From assembly GCF_027580225.2 (NCBI RefSeq), contig NC_073346.2, positions 186,001 through 250,000 on the forward strand: a stretch of 64,000 bases of DNA, read 5' to 3'. This stretch comes from Misgurnus anguillicaudatus (lineage: Eukaryota; Chordata; Actinopteri; Cypriniformes; Cobitidae). The notes beneath the pieces are model-generated. The model worked only from the letters and a program-made list of their open reading frames with translations. It did no database searches and was not told the origin of the DNA. The position numbers and the translations under genes are program-made. Below are positions 49,555-59,579 of the stretch, in pieces (the stretch's first letter is position 1; each line of letters begins with the position of its first letter).

Positions 49555-50063
49555 TTTATTATATACTCTTTCCAACTCTGTATGCACATAACGTAAAAAA
49601 GATTAAGAAATTAGTAGCATGCAGATGTGTAAAGCACAGTAAATGAAAAGGCATGGATTAACTACAATTCAATGATTGGTGAAAAGGCTGGATCCAAAAG
49701 CAAATCATAAATGAAGAACTGACAAAAGATTAGGGAAACACTGGGCAATGTAAAGAACATCACATGACCAAAGCGGAAACCTGGGTTAATCATTTCAGCT
49801 TAAAGGCATGTGCTCACATAGCTTGTTATTGTTATTCGTAGTATTTTTATTTCTATGTTATGTTCTCTATGTCTCTATGTATTGTAATATCTGAATGTTT
49901 GTGAGAAGAAAATGCCTTTGTCAAAAGCAATAAGGTATCAAAAAAGTAAGTAAAAATACAAACTAAAATATAAAATACAAACAAAAAGTACACAGAACAG
50001 ATCCTAACACATGTTCTAAATTTAATATAAAATTCCCTTACATACCTGTAGGTTTTTGATGAC
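49555..50063. other. AT-rich unique sequence
   Basis: Immediately outside the GH array. I see no coding frame, no repeat ends and no RNA gene here. Confidence 0.6.
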
Positions 50064-50066
50064 TAA

Positions 50067-50588
50067 GGGGCCAGTCACACGAAAAGCGCTTTAACGCTTG
50101 CAAATGTAAGGCGCGACGCACTGCCTTTTTTTAAAAAGCGGCTTTTCATATTGCTAAGCAACCACCGAGTCAGCTGTCTTGTCAATCAAATATTGAAGCG
50201 TGAGCGCTCTTTTGCTGTTAACTGTCACATTAGCAGAAACTTTAAAAAGAGGGCGCTTGCTCTGACCTTGTTTGAGGGTGAGAGGTGCACAAACACGCAG
50301 GAGAGAGTGAGCGAGTGGAGTCCGGTTCTTCAAAGCAGTTGTAAACTTCCCTCACCACAACGTAAGGCCCGCCTCTCCCCTCATTCGATTGGACAATGCA
50401 AAGACGCAAATGACGTCGGGCGCTTCTCTGCTCTCAGCGCTCCTTCAAAAACGCGTGCGCGGCAGGCGGCAAAAAAACCCCAAGGCGCTCGGCGCGCATA
50501 AACAGCGCGCAAACGCGCCCTGCCCATAGAATATCATTCAAAAAAGGCGCCTGCAACTGCCATAAACGCTTTTGGTGTGACTGGCCCC
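50067..50588. mobile_element. Harbinger-like MITE
   Basis: Left end GGGGCCAGTCACACGAAAAG, right end CTTTTGGTGTGACTGGCCCC, inverted repeats of about 22 bases with one mismatch. A three-base duplication TAA flanks it at 50064-50066 and 50589-50591. TWA duplications are typical of PIF/Harbinger elements. The GC-rich interior (many GCGC) gives open frames that are not convincing genes. Confidence 0.87.
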
Positions 50589-50795
50589 TAAGTTTGGTGA
50601 ATGTTGACTTAACGTTTTTTTTATATATATATTTTCTTGTGGTATCCACTGGTACGTTGTTCACTCCATAACTTGTGGGGGACGTTTCCTAGATTTTCCT
50701 GTAGATTTAAATTGATGTTTTTACTGGCATCAGTTTGTTCAAAGTTAAATGAACAAAAATAAAACTAAAATAACAGCCTCATGCAAAGCATTCTG

Positions 50796-51380
50796 GGAAG
50801 CAAAATCTGAAGGAAATAAACAGAAAAAGGTTTATGAGGATTTCTGGTTTCCAGAATGCTTCTCTGGCCTGATGAGAGTAAAATAGTTCTTTTGGGGTCT
50901 AATTGTTACAAACACAACCCCCAGGTACTTCATTCAAGTCATAGTACACTGTAAAAATATTAAACATTGTGGTGCAAATATCATGGTTTTCATACTACCT
51001 TGCATACAAGGGAACATGTTTCGGTTTGAATACATCAAAATACTTGAAGAGATTATGTTGCCATTTGCAGAAGAGGAAATCCCCCTGAAATGGGTGTTTC
51101 AACAAGACAACACCCCCAAACACAAGCAAGGGTAAAATCTTGATTCCAGATAAAAAGGATTAAGGCTATGCAGTGGCCATAATCTCGGATCTCTACCCCA
51201 TTGAAAATGTGTGGGGTGCATAACATTTCAGTTTCTGAAACAAAACCTAAAAATTGTCAGGAACTATGGATCCTGGGCTGATATATCTGCTTATAGGTGC
51301 CAGAGGTTGGTGAAATCGATTTGACACAAATGTGCAGCAGTTATCAATGGTTATGCAACTAAATATGCAACTAAAAATTG
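50796..51380 (+). pseudogene. Tc1/mariner-like transposase remnant
   Basis: The DNA encodes recognisable pieces of a Tc1-type DDE transposase in several frames. They are LWPDESKIVLLGSN (second catalytic block region) near 50870, PLKWVFQQDNTPKHKQG near 51090, a shifted SPDLYPIENVWG-like block near 51190, and a C-terminal CQRLVKSI...CAAVINGYATKY near 51300. The QQDN.PKH block holds the second catalytic aspartate, and PIENVWG surrounds the last acidic residue. Multiple frameshifts and stops mean it is dead. I did not find terminal inverted repeats. It lies between unique AT-rich DNA and a SINE/LINE tail. Confidence 0.85.
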
Positions 51381-51473
51381 GTGGTGGTTCAGGAGATTCC
51401 CCCGTTCATATGTAAAGCGCTTTGAGTACTGAGAAAAGCGCTATATAAATGTAAGGAATTATTATTAAATATT
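51381..51473 (+). repeat. SINE/LINE 3' tail fragment
   Basis: The sequence GTAAAGCGCTTTGAGTACTG, then AAAAGCGCTATATAAATGTA and an ATTATTATTA end, is the widespread fish L2-type 3' tail shared by LINEs and SINEs. Only the 3' end is present. Confidence 0.75.
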
Positions 51474-51924
51474 AGTAATCTAATGGATTAAAGTGAAGTA
51501 AAATCTTAAGAAATTTCTTTAGTGTATAAGTGTCTACAGAGAAAAAATGAAAAATCTTTATTTTCTAATCCTCATGTTGTTGTAAACCTGTATAAATATA
51601 AAAATAAATTCATCATCATTATCACAATACTTTCATAATATCTGTTTTCCTACTATAGAAGTCAATGTTTATGGCAGCTGTATGTTTACCATCATTTATC
51701 AAAATATCTTGGGTTAATTCAATTTCGGTTGAAATATCCCTTTAATATTTGTTTTCTTTGCTTCCCTTTAAAAGAACAAGACTGACTTGATACATTTTTA
51801 AATTGAATGTGTATTTTTTTCAATACATTTGAAATAAGGAAATAAACTCATTTATAAAAAAATTTCCCTTTGTTAACTTTTTTTAGTACATTGCTTTTTT
51901 TAAACAGTACTGGTGTGACTCTTT
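51474..51924. other. AT-rich unique sequence
   Basis: Long A and T runs; no coding frame, element end or RNA gene recognised. Confidence 0.6.
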
Positions 51925-52245
51925 AATTCAATTCAATTCAATTTTATTTATATAGCGCTTTTCACAATTGGTGATTGTTTCAAAGCAGCTTTACATTAAT
52001 AGAAGCAGTGGAAAGCACAGAAAATCGACAGATAACACAACATAATACACAATAGCACAAGCAGCTAATTTTGCTGCGACTATGAATCAACATTATAAGC
52101 GTGCGTATTACTAATGTAACGTAAAGAAGAGGATGCTAAGTTAAGCCCAAGAAGGCTGCCTCCCCGGGTTGAAAAACCCCCTAGGAGAAAAAAAACAGAC
52201 TTTTTAGCCAGGGAATTAAAAAAAGTCCTAAGAGGGAAAAACCCT
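51925..52245 (-). repeat. Fish retroelement fragment, reversed
   Basis: It begins with an ATTCAATTCAATTCAATTTT tract and TATATAGCGCTTTTCACAA, which read on the minus strand as a LINE/SINE tail with an A-rich pentamer repeat. The body includes CTGCCTCCCCGGGTTGAAAA and CCCCCTAGGAG. I recognise the pattern as a common cyprinid interspersed repeat but cannot name the family safely. Confidence 0.6.
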
Positions 52246-52252
52246 TATATAT

Positions 52253-53897
52253 GAAGAGTTTGGTTCCAAAACGCAATAAATCAATTTTTACAAATTTGGG
52301 TAAAAATGTTTTTTTATACCAAGAATGTACAAGATGAAAACCACTATTTTCTGTTACAAACTTTCACATAGCATCTTTAAGGCTGGTACAGACGGTACGA
52401 CTTTAAAATCGTTGGCCGATTTTCCAACCCTGAGAGACCCCACACACGGCGATAAAACATCGCGGGTCTAACAGTTTTGGTCGTACAGTTAGTGGTGCGC
52501 TGCCACATGGCAAAATCAACACATCACACACGAACCGATTTTACTCCCGAGCAGTCCCAGGTCAGACGGGAAATCTCGCAAAATCTCTCGTGATCAAACG
52601 TGATTTCAGAGTAAACAATCATGGCGGACGAAGAGGATGCAGTGGCGATAGTCTGCAGTTTGTTTTTAACCGAAAATTGCGTTTGCGCGCAATTTCTGTT
52701 TTACCCTTGGTCTAGTCCATAGTTGGATGCATTGAGATGCAGTAAATATGACCCGTGACTTCCCGGTACTTCCTCGCTGCTTCGCCACCTCGCTTTCTGA
52801 TTGGCTACATGTCACAGTCCACAGGCTGCGTGCTCGTTTGTCCGCAGGAGACACCACACACGAGAAGAAATCGGGCCAAAAAAATCCAACATGTTGGATA
52901 TCCCCGATTTGAGATCGGAGCGGTCCCGAGGTCCTTCCGAGTAGACAAAAGCAGTCTAAACACACCACACACGGCAAGAATATCTGATCAGTTTATTTTA
53001 CGATTATCGGAGCATCCTTAAGATTGTCGGAAGGGGTGAATCGGGGCTAAAATCGGCCTAATTATCCTGCCGTGTGAACCAGCCTTTAGGTTATAAAATC
53101 CATAACTTGATTTTCAAAGATTTATTATAAAAACTGATTATTTTTCCACAAAATGCAATAAATCCATGGCAAGTTTTTATTCAAAATGCTATAAATTTAT
53201 TGAATCAATAACCTATATAAATGTGCATTAATCTTTGCCATGTTTTATTCATTTAGTTGTACACACTAATTAAAAATATAAACATTAATGTCATTAATCA
53301 CTTACTTTTTGATATTAAGAACACTGTCATTGCTGCGGTTATACTTGACGTCGTCGCGATCAGCTGTAAAATGTTTTGGTCCTGCTCGATTTTCGTTGAC
53401 TTTGAGTAAAATTATGGAAAGTTTTTCATAAGATCCCCTGGGGTCAATGTGTTATCATGACAGAAACTTGATGCTGTCGGCCCGGGCAAACAAGCACCTG
53501 TCTCCCGAGTGTTGATGGCTTACGTTTCTTTCCCGTCACAAAATCCATCACAGGTTTATCAATGCTATTAAAGTATTATTTTGTTTTTGTTTTGTTTGTT
53601 GATCACGAAGTAAAAAGTAGATGAGGAAAACTAGGATTCCGTGTACGTCTGTTTACATTGCGTGAATGGTGCGCTGTAATCTGTGGAGTGGATTTATGGC
53701 ATTCTGTAGAAAAGGGGGAGTGGCGTTTATTGCATTTTGGGAAAAAAGTGAGAAAAGATGACAGAATAACATGGCGGATATTGGATTTTGCGCTAAATTA
53801 AGAATTTACTTTTTAATACTGACCTGAAATAATACTGATTCTGGCAGTAACTCATTTTTTTCAAAAATGGCGTTTATTGCGTTTTGGAACCAAACTC

Positions 53898-53900
<3 letters not shown>
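52253..53900. mobile_element. TIR element with TA-rich flanks
   Basis: A perfect 28-base inverted repeat (GAAGAGTTTGGTTCCAAAAC and the next eight bases at 52253-52280, complement at 53873-53900) encloses about 1.6 kb. The flanks are TATATAT on both sides, compatible with a TA target. Sub-terminal copies of the motif GCAATAAA/TTTATTGC recur inside (53160, 53731). No transposase frame is seen. A second MITE (52380-53085) sits inside it. Confidence 0.85.
52380..53085. mobile_element. Harbinger-like MITE nested in the TIR element
   Basis: Ends AGGCTGGTACAGACGG and CCGTGTGAACCAGCCT are inverted repeats with two mismatches. A TTA duplication flanks it (52377-52379 and 53086-53088), the TWA type of PIF/Harbinger elements. 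The interior contains several self-complementary stretches around TCGGCC/GGCCGA, giving shadow open frames but no gene. Confidence 0.85.

Positions 53901-53951
<51 letters not shown>
53901..53951. repeat. AT microsatellite
   Basis: About 25 AT dinucleotides next to the right end of the TIR element, continuing as ACACACATACATA. It probably grew from the TA target site. Confidence 0.9.
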
Positions 53952-53960
<9 letters not shown>

Positions 53961-54079
53961 ATAAATAGAAACGGATAAGGAGATTAAGCAGAGGTTAAGC
54001 GGGTTTTGCCGGTGTTCCTTGGTCAGGCATCTGCTGGGCATCACGTTGAAGGTCAGCCAGTAGATCAGAGGTCAGAGGT

Positions 54080-54196
54080 GCCGACTTTGCTTTGCTTTTA
54101 GACAAAGCAATGGCATTGATACATTTTAAGATAGAGTATATGTCACTCCAAGCTGTTTTCAGTTAAGATATCTCAAACATGCATTTTAGTCTGGGA
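54080..54196. repeat. Older dispersed repeat, left part
   Basis: The phrase GCATTTTAGTCTGGGAC and the upstream TTGATACATTTTAAGATA resemble a common cyprinid dispersed repeat. It is split by the hAT at 54197 and continues at 55177 with GTCTGGGACTAGACTTAAGC. The family name is not certain. Confidence 0.5.
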
Positions 54197-55176
54197 CAGG
54201 GGCGTTGCTAGACATAAAGCTCTACTGGGGCACAGGCCCCCCATTTTTTTTTTTTTTTTGACTTTTTCTTTAAACCCTGCGGTGTGCAAGATACAATTTC
54301 CTTTGCTTAACCCACTATTCCAAGTACTGGGAAAGACAAACATGTATTTAAAAACATTTAAGTATCATCTTTATATACTTAAGATTATTAACATGTTTAA
54401 AGGCATAAAATGTTTGGAAATAATGACAGCAGAGAAAATATTTTTATGCACATTTGCATTTTACATAACAATGATTAATAACTTGTTTTTTATTTTTAAG
54501 AATATTTTCATTTTATAAAAATCTATCTTAGTTACTTAGTTAACTAAATATTAATTTCATATCTAAAAATACAGAACAGTATAACACAGTTTTTGTATGT
54601 GAACAATGCAATTTTATAGACTATTGACAGAGGTTTTCCTGAGATTTTTCTCTAATCTTTGAGACCTGACAGGGTAAGATGTTATGTGTCTTACCTCCCT
54701 TAAACTCACCATCTCTTATTTTTGCTTTTCTTTCCCTGCTTTGCACAAAACATTTCTGATGTCCATCACATGCAGTCGGGGATCACAATAGTGATCGGGT
54801 GAAAATAAGATTTTCATTGTTATTTAGAAACTTACTTCAATCTCGTCACGTTTTCATAAACCAACTCAATCGCGTGGCGTCACTTGTCTTGTACTTCGTA
54901 TGCGGCTGCTCACGGCAAAACAGACGCGCACAGACTTGAATGGGTGCGTGGACGCGGACATGAATTGGTGCGTGCACGCGTCAGTGCGACTGCTGCATCG
55001 CTTTTTCAAATGTGAATTGGGTAACTACTTTGCAAATAGATCCGTTTTGCCGCGATTGTCTTTGTAAAGGAATACACTAGTTAACTGCTAAAATGTAAAC
55101 TTGAGATTTACACAGGGGCACAAAAGATTTACACTGGGGCATGTGCCCCAGTAAAAGGGGTCTAGCGACGCCCCTG
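54197..55176. mobile_element. hAT-like element with perfect target duplication
   Basis: Left end CAGGGGCGTTGCTAGAC, right end GTCTAGCGACGCCCCTG, an inverted repeat with one mismatch that continues imperfectly through ACTGGGGCACA. The flanking 8-base duplication GTCTGGGA (54189-54196 and 55177-55184) is exact, which indicates hAT-type insertion and a fairly young copy. The 980-base AT-rich interior has no transposase. Confidence 0.93.
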
Positions 55177-55184
55177 GTCTGGGA

Positions 55185-55843
55185 CTAGACTTAAGCCCTG
55201 TCCCGGAAAAAGCCCTGTCCCTGACTGTGAAAAAGGGCTATATAGCAGTCAAGAGTAGAAACCCAAATGCCACCATGACCGCAGTGGCAAAAAACACATT
55301 CTGGTTGAATACATTTTATAAACATGTAATTTAATCATTTAAAACAAACAACCCTTTAAGAAAAAGCATTATAAATAACATTCACCTAAAGCATAGCAAA
55401 TTATGTTTGACCAACAAAATTGATTAATGATGAAAGAGAGCCATTGATTTTTTTGGTTTGTTTATTTATTAATTAAAATCCTCTTTTTGTATTACTAAAT
55501 ATCCTATAGTAAGATTCTGCTGCCAATAGTGAGGTTATTTCTTGATGTCTCAGTGGGGCTTGGCGCCAGTGATCTGTCACATGGGGCTCTGTGGGTTACT
55601 TACTGAATAGTAGGAAATGACAGACACAGTCTACTGTGGTAGACAGCTGACTTTAAATATAAACCCTTCACAAACAGGCAGTTCTCCTCAAAAGAAAATG
55701 CAAAGCATTAACTTTTTAAATGGTTTTCTTGCCACAGTGCAATCAACTAAAACAAAAGATGAATGCTTAGCTTCTACAAAGACACACTACCTAATAATGA
55801 TTCAAGAATATTCTTATAGGTTTTATTAATGCAGCAGCTATAT
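55185..55843. other. Unique AT-rich sequence downstream of the candidate exon
   Basis: It begins with the right half of the dispersed repeat (to about 55230). The rest holds no recognised element. Read on the minus strand it would be the region just past the transcript end. Confidence 0.5.
55822..55827 (-). terminator. Polyadenylation signal AATAAA
   Basis: On the minus strand AATAAA lies about 17 bases past the stop codon of the candidate terminal exon. The position is closer to the stop than usual but workable. Confidence 0.5.
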
Positions 55844-56133
55844 TCAGCTGTTTTCTGGCTCTGACTTCTCTTTGAGATTCACTGAAGGCTTCCTGGACAC
55901 CTTTGTCTTTATCGCAGAATCCTTTTCTTTTGGTGCCTCCTTGTCATACGCGTGCTCCTTTTCCATTGTAGAGTCTTTCTTGTAACCTTTTGACTCTTTT
56001 AATGACTCTTTTTTAACCTCTCTTGCAGCCTCTTTTTCTTTGGATGACACCTTTGACTCCTCTTTGTCCCTCTCTTTTGTGGAGTCTCTTCCTGATTCCT
56101 TTATCTCCTCTTTGAAAGTTTCTTTAGCCGAAT
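55844..56133 (-). CDS. Candidate last coding exon of a lysine/glutamate-rich protein
   Basis: An open frame of about 96 codons on the minus strand, from a possible splice acceptor (TTTTATTCCAAAACAG, 56134-56149) to a TGA at 55844-55846. The first codon is split: the exon supplies its last two bases. Residues are mostly K, E, S and D in short runs such as KESLKESKGYKKDS and EKEAAREVKKES, ending KEKSEPENS. It reads like the charged, probably disordered C-terminal tail of a larger protein. I do not recognise the family; neurofilament-like or other coiled-coil/charged tails are possible. No other exon of the gene is evident in the window, so it would lie to the right, beyond the LINE and DIRS insertions. 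The start inside the frame at 56050 is a GTG and is not a credible start codon. Confidence 0.5.
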
Positions 56134-56309
56134 CTGTTTTGGAATAAAATACATTTTTGCATTAATATTCACATGTACATTGCTCTGTTAATGAACACTC
56201 CTGATACACAGTTTCTTCTTAAATGATACCATGTTGAACCAATTGTAAAGCAATCCCACAATGCACTACATAGTAGTGATGAGTGAAACAATTAGATATA
56301 ATACAGTTG
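56134..56309. other. Possible intron sequence
   Basis: AT-rich with no element recognised. If the exon at 55844-56133 is real, this is the 3' part of its upstream intron. Confidence 0.4.
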
Positions 56310-56440
56310 CTCCATTGCTAGAGTATTGTGTTAGCAACACAAAAGGTTGTGGGTTCGATCCCAGGGAACACACATAATGATAAAGTATATACTTTAAATT
56401 AACTTTAAAGGTTACCTTGGATAAAAGTAGAATCACATGA
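56310..56440 (+). repeat. tRNA-derived SINE fragment
   Basis: A clear polymerase III B box, GGTTCGATCCC (56352-56362), preceded by CATTGCTAGAGTATTGTGTT and followed by a diverged TTACCTTGGATAAAAG tail typical of fish tRNA SINEs. The A box region is degraded and the tail is truncated, so it is not a functional tRNA gene. Confidence 0.7.
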
Positions 56441-57029
56441 ATACATAAATGCACACGATCACAGTGTCATGTCTCCAATACAGTGTGTGCTGTGCAGTTG
56501 TTTGAAGTCATGTCAGTCTCATTAATTCTACAGTTGCTGCACATCTCCCTGTGGATACAAACTCTCAAGATCTGTCTGACTACCCAACAGCTCTGACGTA
56601 ACTGTGGCTCACAGGCGCCTAGGACACAGGTGGAGGATTGAGACCAGGCCCTAGAGGTTACAACTGCTAAGACTGTTCAGAGAAACTGGGCTTTAGCAAG
56701 CATGATATCTCTGCATGTGTGTGTTGAGCTCACCCCCTGCCATGACTGATATTGAGTGACAATAGCACCTGGCATACAACAACAAAAGCTGCCCCTAGAT
56801 GACCTCATACACATACATGAGGAGACTCCTTTATAAAATGTTGCATATAGAAACACTACTAAATTTTTATCATTTCTGAAATTTGTGTAGAAAATAACGG
56901 ACAAAACAACATGCATACACCTCTCTATTAATCACAAATTAATTTGCAGCAGCACACAAACATGTTAAGTATTAAAAATGAAAGAATTACAATGTAAAAG
57001 TTTGTTATTGTGTACATAAAAATTCTTAC
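56441..57029. other. Unique sequence without recognised gene
   Basis: No element ends and no convincing coding frame. A 79-codon cysteine-rich frame on the minus strand (56677-56916) lacks splice or family support. Confidence 0.5.
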
Positions 57030-57449
57030 ATGCCATTATGGATAATAAGGGGGGCGACCGTTAAATGGCTAAATAGAGGCATAGACAGCAGCAGCGATGC
57101 GTTTCGTTTCATGGTCGTGGCTTGTGTTTGTTTAATGTTTGTTAGTGTTTCTGTAGCTAAATTGTACATTTACAATGACTTCCATAAACATGTGGGGGCT
57201 TCTTTTTCTTTTAACTCCGTGATACTTTTCGGTACAGCCGCAAGTTTCTCATATTATTGTGGAACTCTGAGAAAGGCTGTGTAGATCCGCTTGCGGCTTT
57301 ATCAGCAGAGATCATCCGATCGGATTCTACTCTGACAAATCGAGGATGGGATTGTAAACCGAATGGATCGAGGGGGAGACGGGGTGGCGTGCGCCAGAGA
57401 CTGAAAAGACAAGATCATCGTCGAATACCTCTCCCTACGTTTTTTTTTT

Positions 57450-58100
57450 TTGGCAACCATTCAATCTCTTCGCAACAAAGTGGACGAGTTGCGGGCTAAT
57501 GTGAAATTTCTGAAGGAGTATAACAGCGCTTGTTTTCTCACTCTCACGGAAACATGGCTCAAGGACCAGGATTCTCAATCTGATCTGGAAATTAGTGGCT
57601 TTGGTGAACCGTATCGTCTGGACAGAGACCCAACTGCAACTGGTAAAACACTTGGTGGAGGACTATGTCTCTACATTAATAAAAACTGGTGTAAAACAGT
57701 GATCGTTAGGGAGTCATTATGTACTCCTGAAATTGAACTTTTATATGTATCCCTACGACCCTATTATTTACCTAAAGGTTTTATTTACCTAGAGGTTCCC
57801 ACAGGTATTTGTAATGCTGGTGTACATTCATCCAAAGGGGAATGCTGATACGGCAATTAGAACTATTGCAAAGACTGTACAGGGGCTCCAAGGGTTGTCT
57901 CCGGATGCACTAAACTTTGTTATGGGTGATTTTAATCATTGCAATGTTGGGGAATCCCTGAGTGGGTTTTCATCAATATGTAATTTGTTACATGAAATGC
58001 TTGGATCTTTGTTATGGATCTGTAAAAGGGGCATATAAATCTTTTCGTAGAGCTCCTTTAAGAACCTCTGATCATAATGTTGTGTACCTGGTACCGTTAT
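57450..58100 (+). pseudogene. LINE apurinic/apyrimidinic-type endonuclease, broken
   Basis: It would nick target DNA for reverse transcription. Visible blocks in order: SLRNKVDELRANV, LTETWL (conserved acidic block), GGGLCLYI, LYVSLRPYYLPKG, then after a frameshift near 57830 NFVMGDFNH (metal-binding aspartate block), and after further damage TSDHNVV near 58074 (catalytic histidine block). A T-run at 57440-57451 separates the frame from its upstream part by another frameshift. All the main catalytic blocks are present but spread over three frames, so the gene is dead. Confidence 0.85.
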
Positions 58101-58295
58101 ATAAATCGGTCCTAAAGAGATAATTAATTAATTCCTGAGTGGTCTGAGGATTCTATAATGTGCCTCCAAAACTGTTTTTCGCTTACAGATTGGGATGTTT
58201 TTTTTTAGATGGCTGTGCTGACCTTGATGAACTTACAGAGACTGTGACTGCTAACTTTTTGTGAGGATCTCATTATACCCAAAAAAGAGATCCGT

Positions 58296-59258
58296 ATGTA
58301 CCCGAACAATAAGCCATGGGTCACAAAATCAGTGAAAAATACCATTATCCAAAGGAATGCTTGTTTTAATCGAGGTGACATGATTCAGTATAAGTTACTA
58401 CAAAAGCAAGTTAAAAAAGAACTTAAATTAGCAAGGGAACAATATAAGGATAAAGTTGAGGAGAGGCTCAGTTCTGGAAATGCTCGTCCTTCTTGGGAAG
58501 GGGTTAAATCTATGATGGGTATGAAGTCAAAAAAGAGTAATATTTCCCTTGTTGGGAAATTTGATGATTTTCAACTTTCTAATGATTTTAATATTTTTTA
58601 TAACCGGTTTAATATGTATGATTTTAGGCAGGCATGGGCTGAGTTTAAAAATGTTGAGTCATTGCAAAGTTGTTTAGATATTGATAAGGGTACGTTTATA
58701 AAACTTTTTAGGGGTATAAAAGAGAGGAAATTAGCTGGACCAGATGGTATTGGGGGTCAAATTCTTAAGAACTGTGCAGATATTTTCACTTTTATTTTTA
58801 ATATGTCATTGTGTCTGAAGAAAGTTCCTAATCTGTGGAAAGAATCTTTTATAGTACCTGTACCGAAAAATAAGACACCAAAATCTTTAAATGACTACAG
58901 GCCAGTAGCTCTTACTTCTTTAATTATGAAAACATTTGAGAAGATTATAAAGAATGCTCTAATGACAATGGTGGAGGGTAATTTAGATCCATTACAATTT
59001 GCCTACAGGTCTAGTAGGGGTGTTGATGATGCCACAAACACATTACTTAATATGGTTTTAACACATCTTGATGGGGCGAAGACTTTTGTGCGCTTAGTTT
59101 TTATTGATTTTTCTTCAGCTTTTAATTGTATCGAGCCTCATATTTTAGCTGATAGATTAAAAAGGGCCCATGGTATTGATCTGGGGTTGATAGGATGGTT
59201 CATGGAATTTTTAACCGATAGACCCCAACATGTGAAGGTAAATGGGGTGTTATGGTAT
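58296..59258 (+). pseudogene. LINE reverse transcriptase, N-terminal two thirds
   Basis: About 321 codons are open to the junction. In order: KPWVTKSVKN (linker), coiled basic region, KLAGPDGIGG (residues 145-155), WKESFIVPVPK, LNDYRPVALTS (about 198-208), DPLQFAYR, and motif A FIDFSSAFN (269-277) with the first catalytic aspartate. Motif C (the YxDD box) is absent, because the frame enters the DIRS terminus at 59259 and then encodes about 33 unrelated residues to a stop at 59360. The order and spacing fit the L2/CR1 group of LINEs. Confidence 0.9.
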
Positions 59259-59446
59259 GTTCCCTTTCAGTCGGTCACTACGACGTCACGTCATGACCGA
59301 CGAATTGGGAACTCGCTTAGAGAGACCAATCTGCTTCGTACTCTACTAAAACGCCAATGAACTTGGCATTGAGATATTTGCATAAGGCTGGCGCCGCCCC
59401 GCCAGGTGCACATATAAGCCACAGGTGCAAATATGGAAATTAGCTT
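59259..59446 (+). repeat. DIRS left inverted terminal repeat
   Basis: Two parts. Bases 59259-59312 are complementary to the internal region at 63751-63803. Bases 59343-59446 are complementary to 63911-64000, with about fourteen extra bases (GCCAATGAACTTGG, 59353-59366) in the left copy. Confidence 0.88.
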
Positions 59447-59579
59447 TTTCGCTTCGAAAGCCGGCATTATCTGCTACTGAGAAGCTACTCTCTGCTCTTC
59501 TGGGAACGGTTGCTGAAGTTGATTGACAAGCAGTACTGACACGGGAACGACGTCCGCGCCTTTGCAGTGCTGAACGCCG

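Larger units (their letters stand above)
57030..59258 (+). mobile_element. L2-type LINE, 3' part cut off by DIRS insertion
   Basis: A non-LTR retrotransposon in plus orientation with endonuclease and reverse transcriptase sequence. It is interrupted by frameshifts and then broken inside the reverse transcriptase at 59258, where the DIRS element starts. The upstream part (about 57260-57440) encodes a basic stretch RGRRGGVRQRLKRQ that commonly precedes the endonuclease in fish L2 elements. The 5' boundary is approximate. The missing palm, thumb and 3' tail should lie to the right of the DIRS, outside the window. Confidence 0.85.

Noticed and set aside
50151..50501. 116-codon plus-strand frame
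   Set aside because: Lies wholly inside the Harbinger-like MITE; GC-rich palindromic interior gives open frames by chance.
52666..52977. 103-codon minus-strand frame
   Set aside because: Lies inside the nested MITE and has no family resemblance.
56352..56362. tRNA gene suggested by the B box
   Set aside because: No intact A box, no cloverleaf, and a SINE-type tail follows.
56677..56916. 79-codon cysteine-rich minus-strand frame as an upstream exon of the candidate gene
   Set aside because: No convincing splice sites and composition unlike the charged exon.
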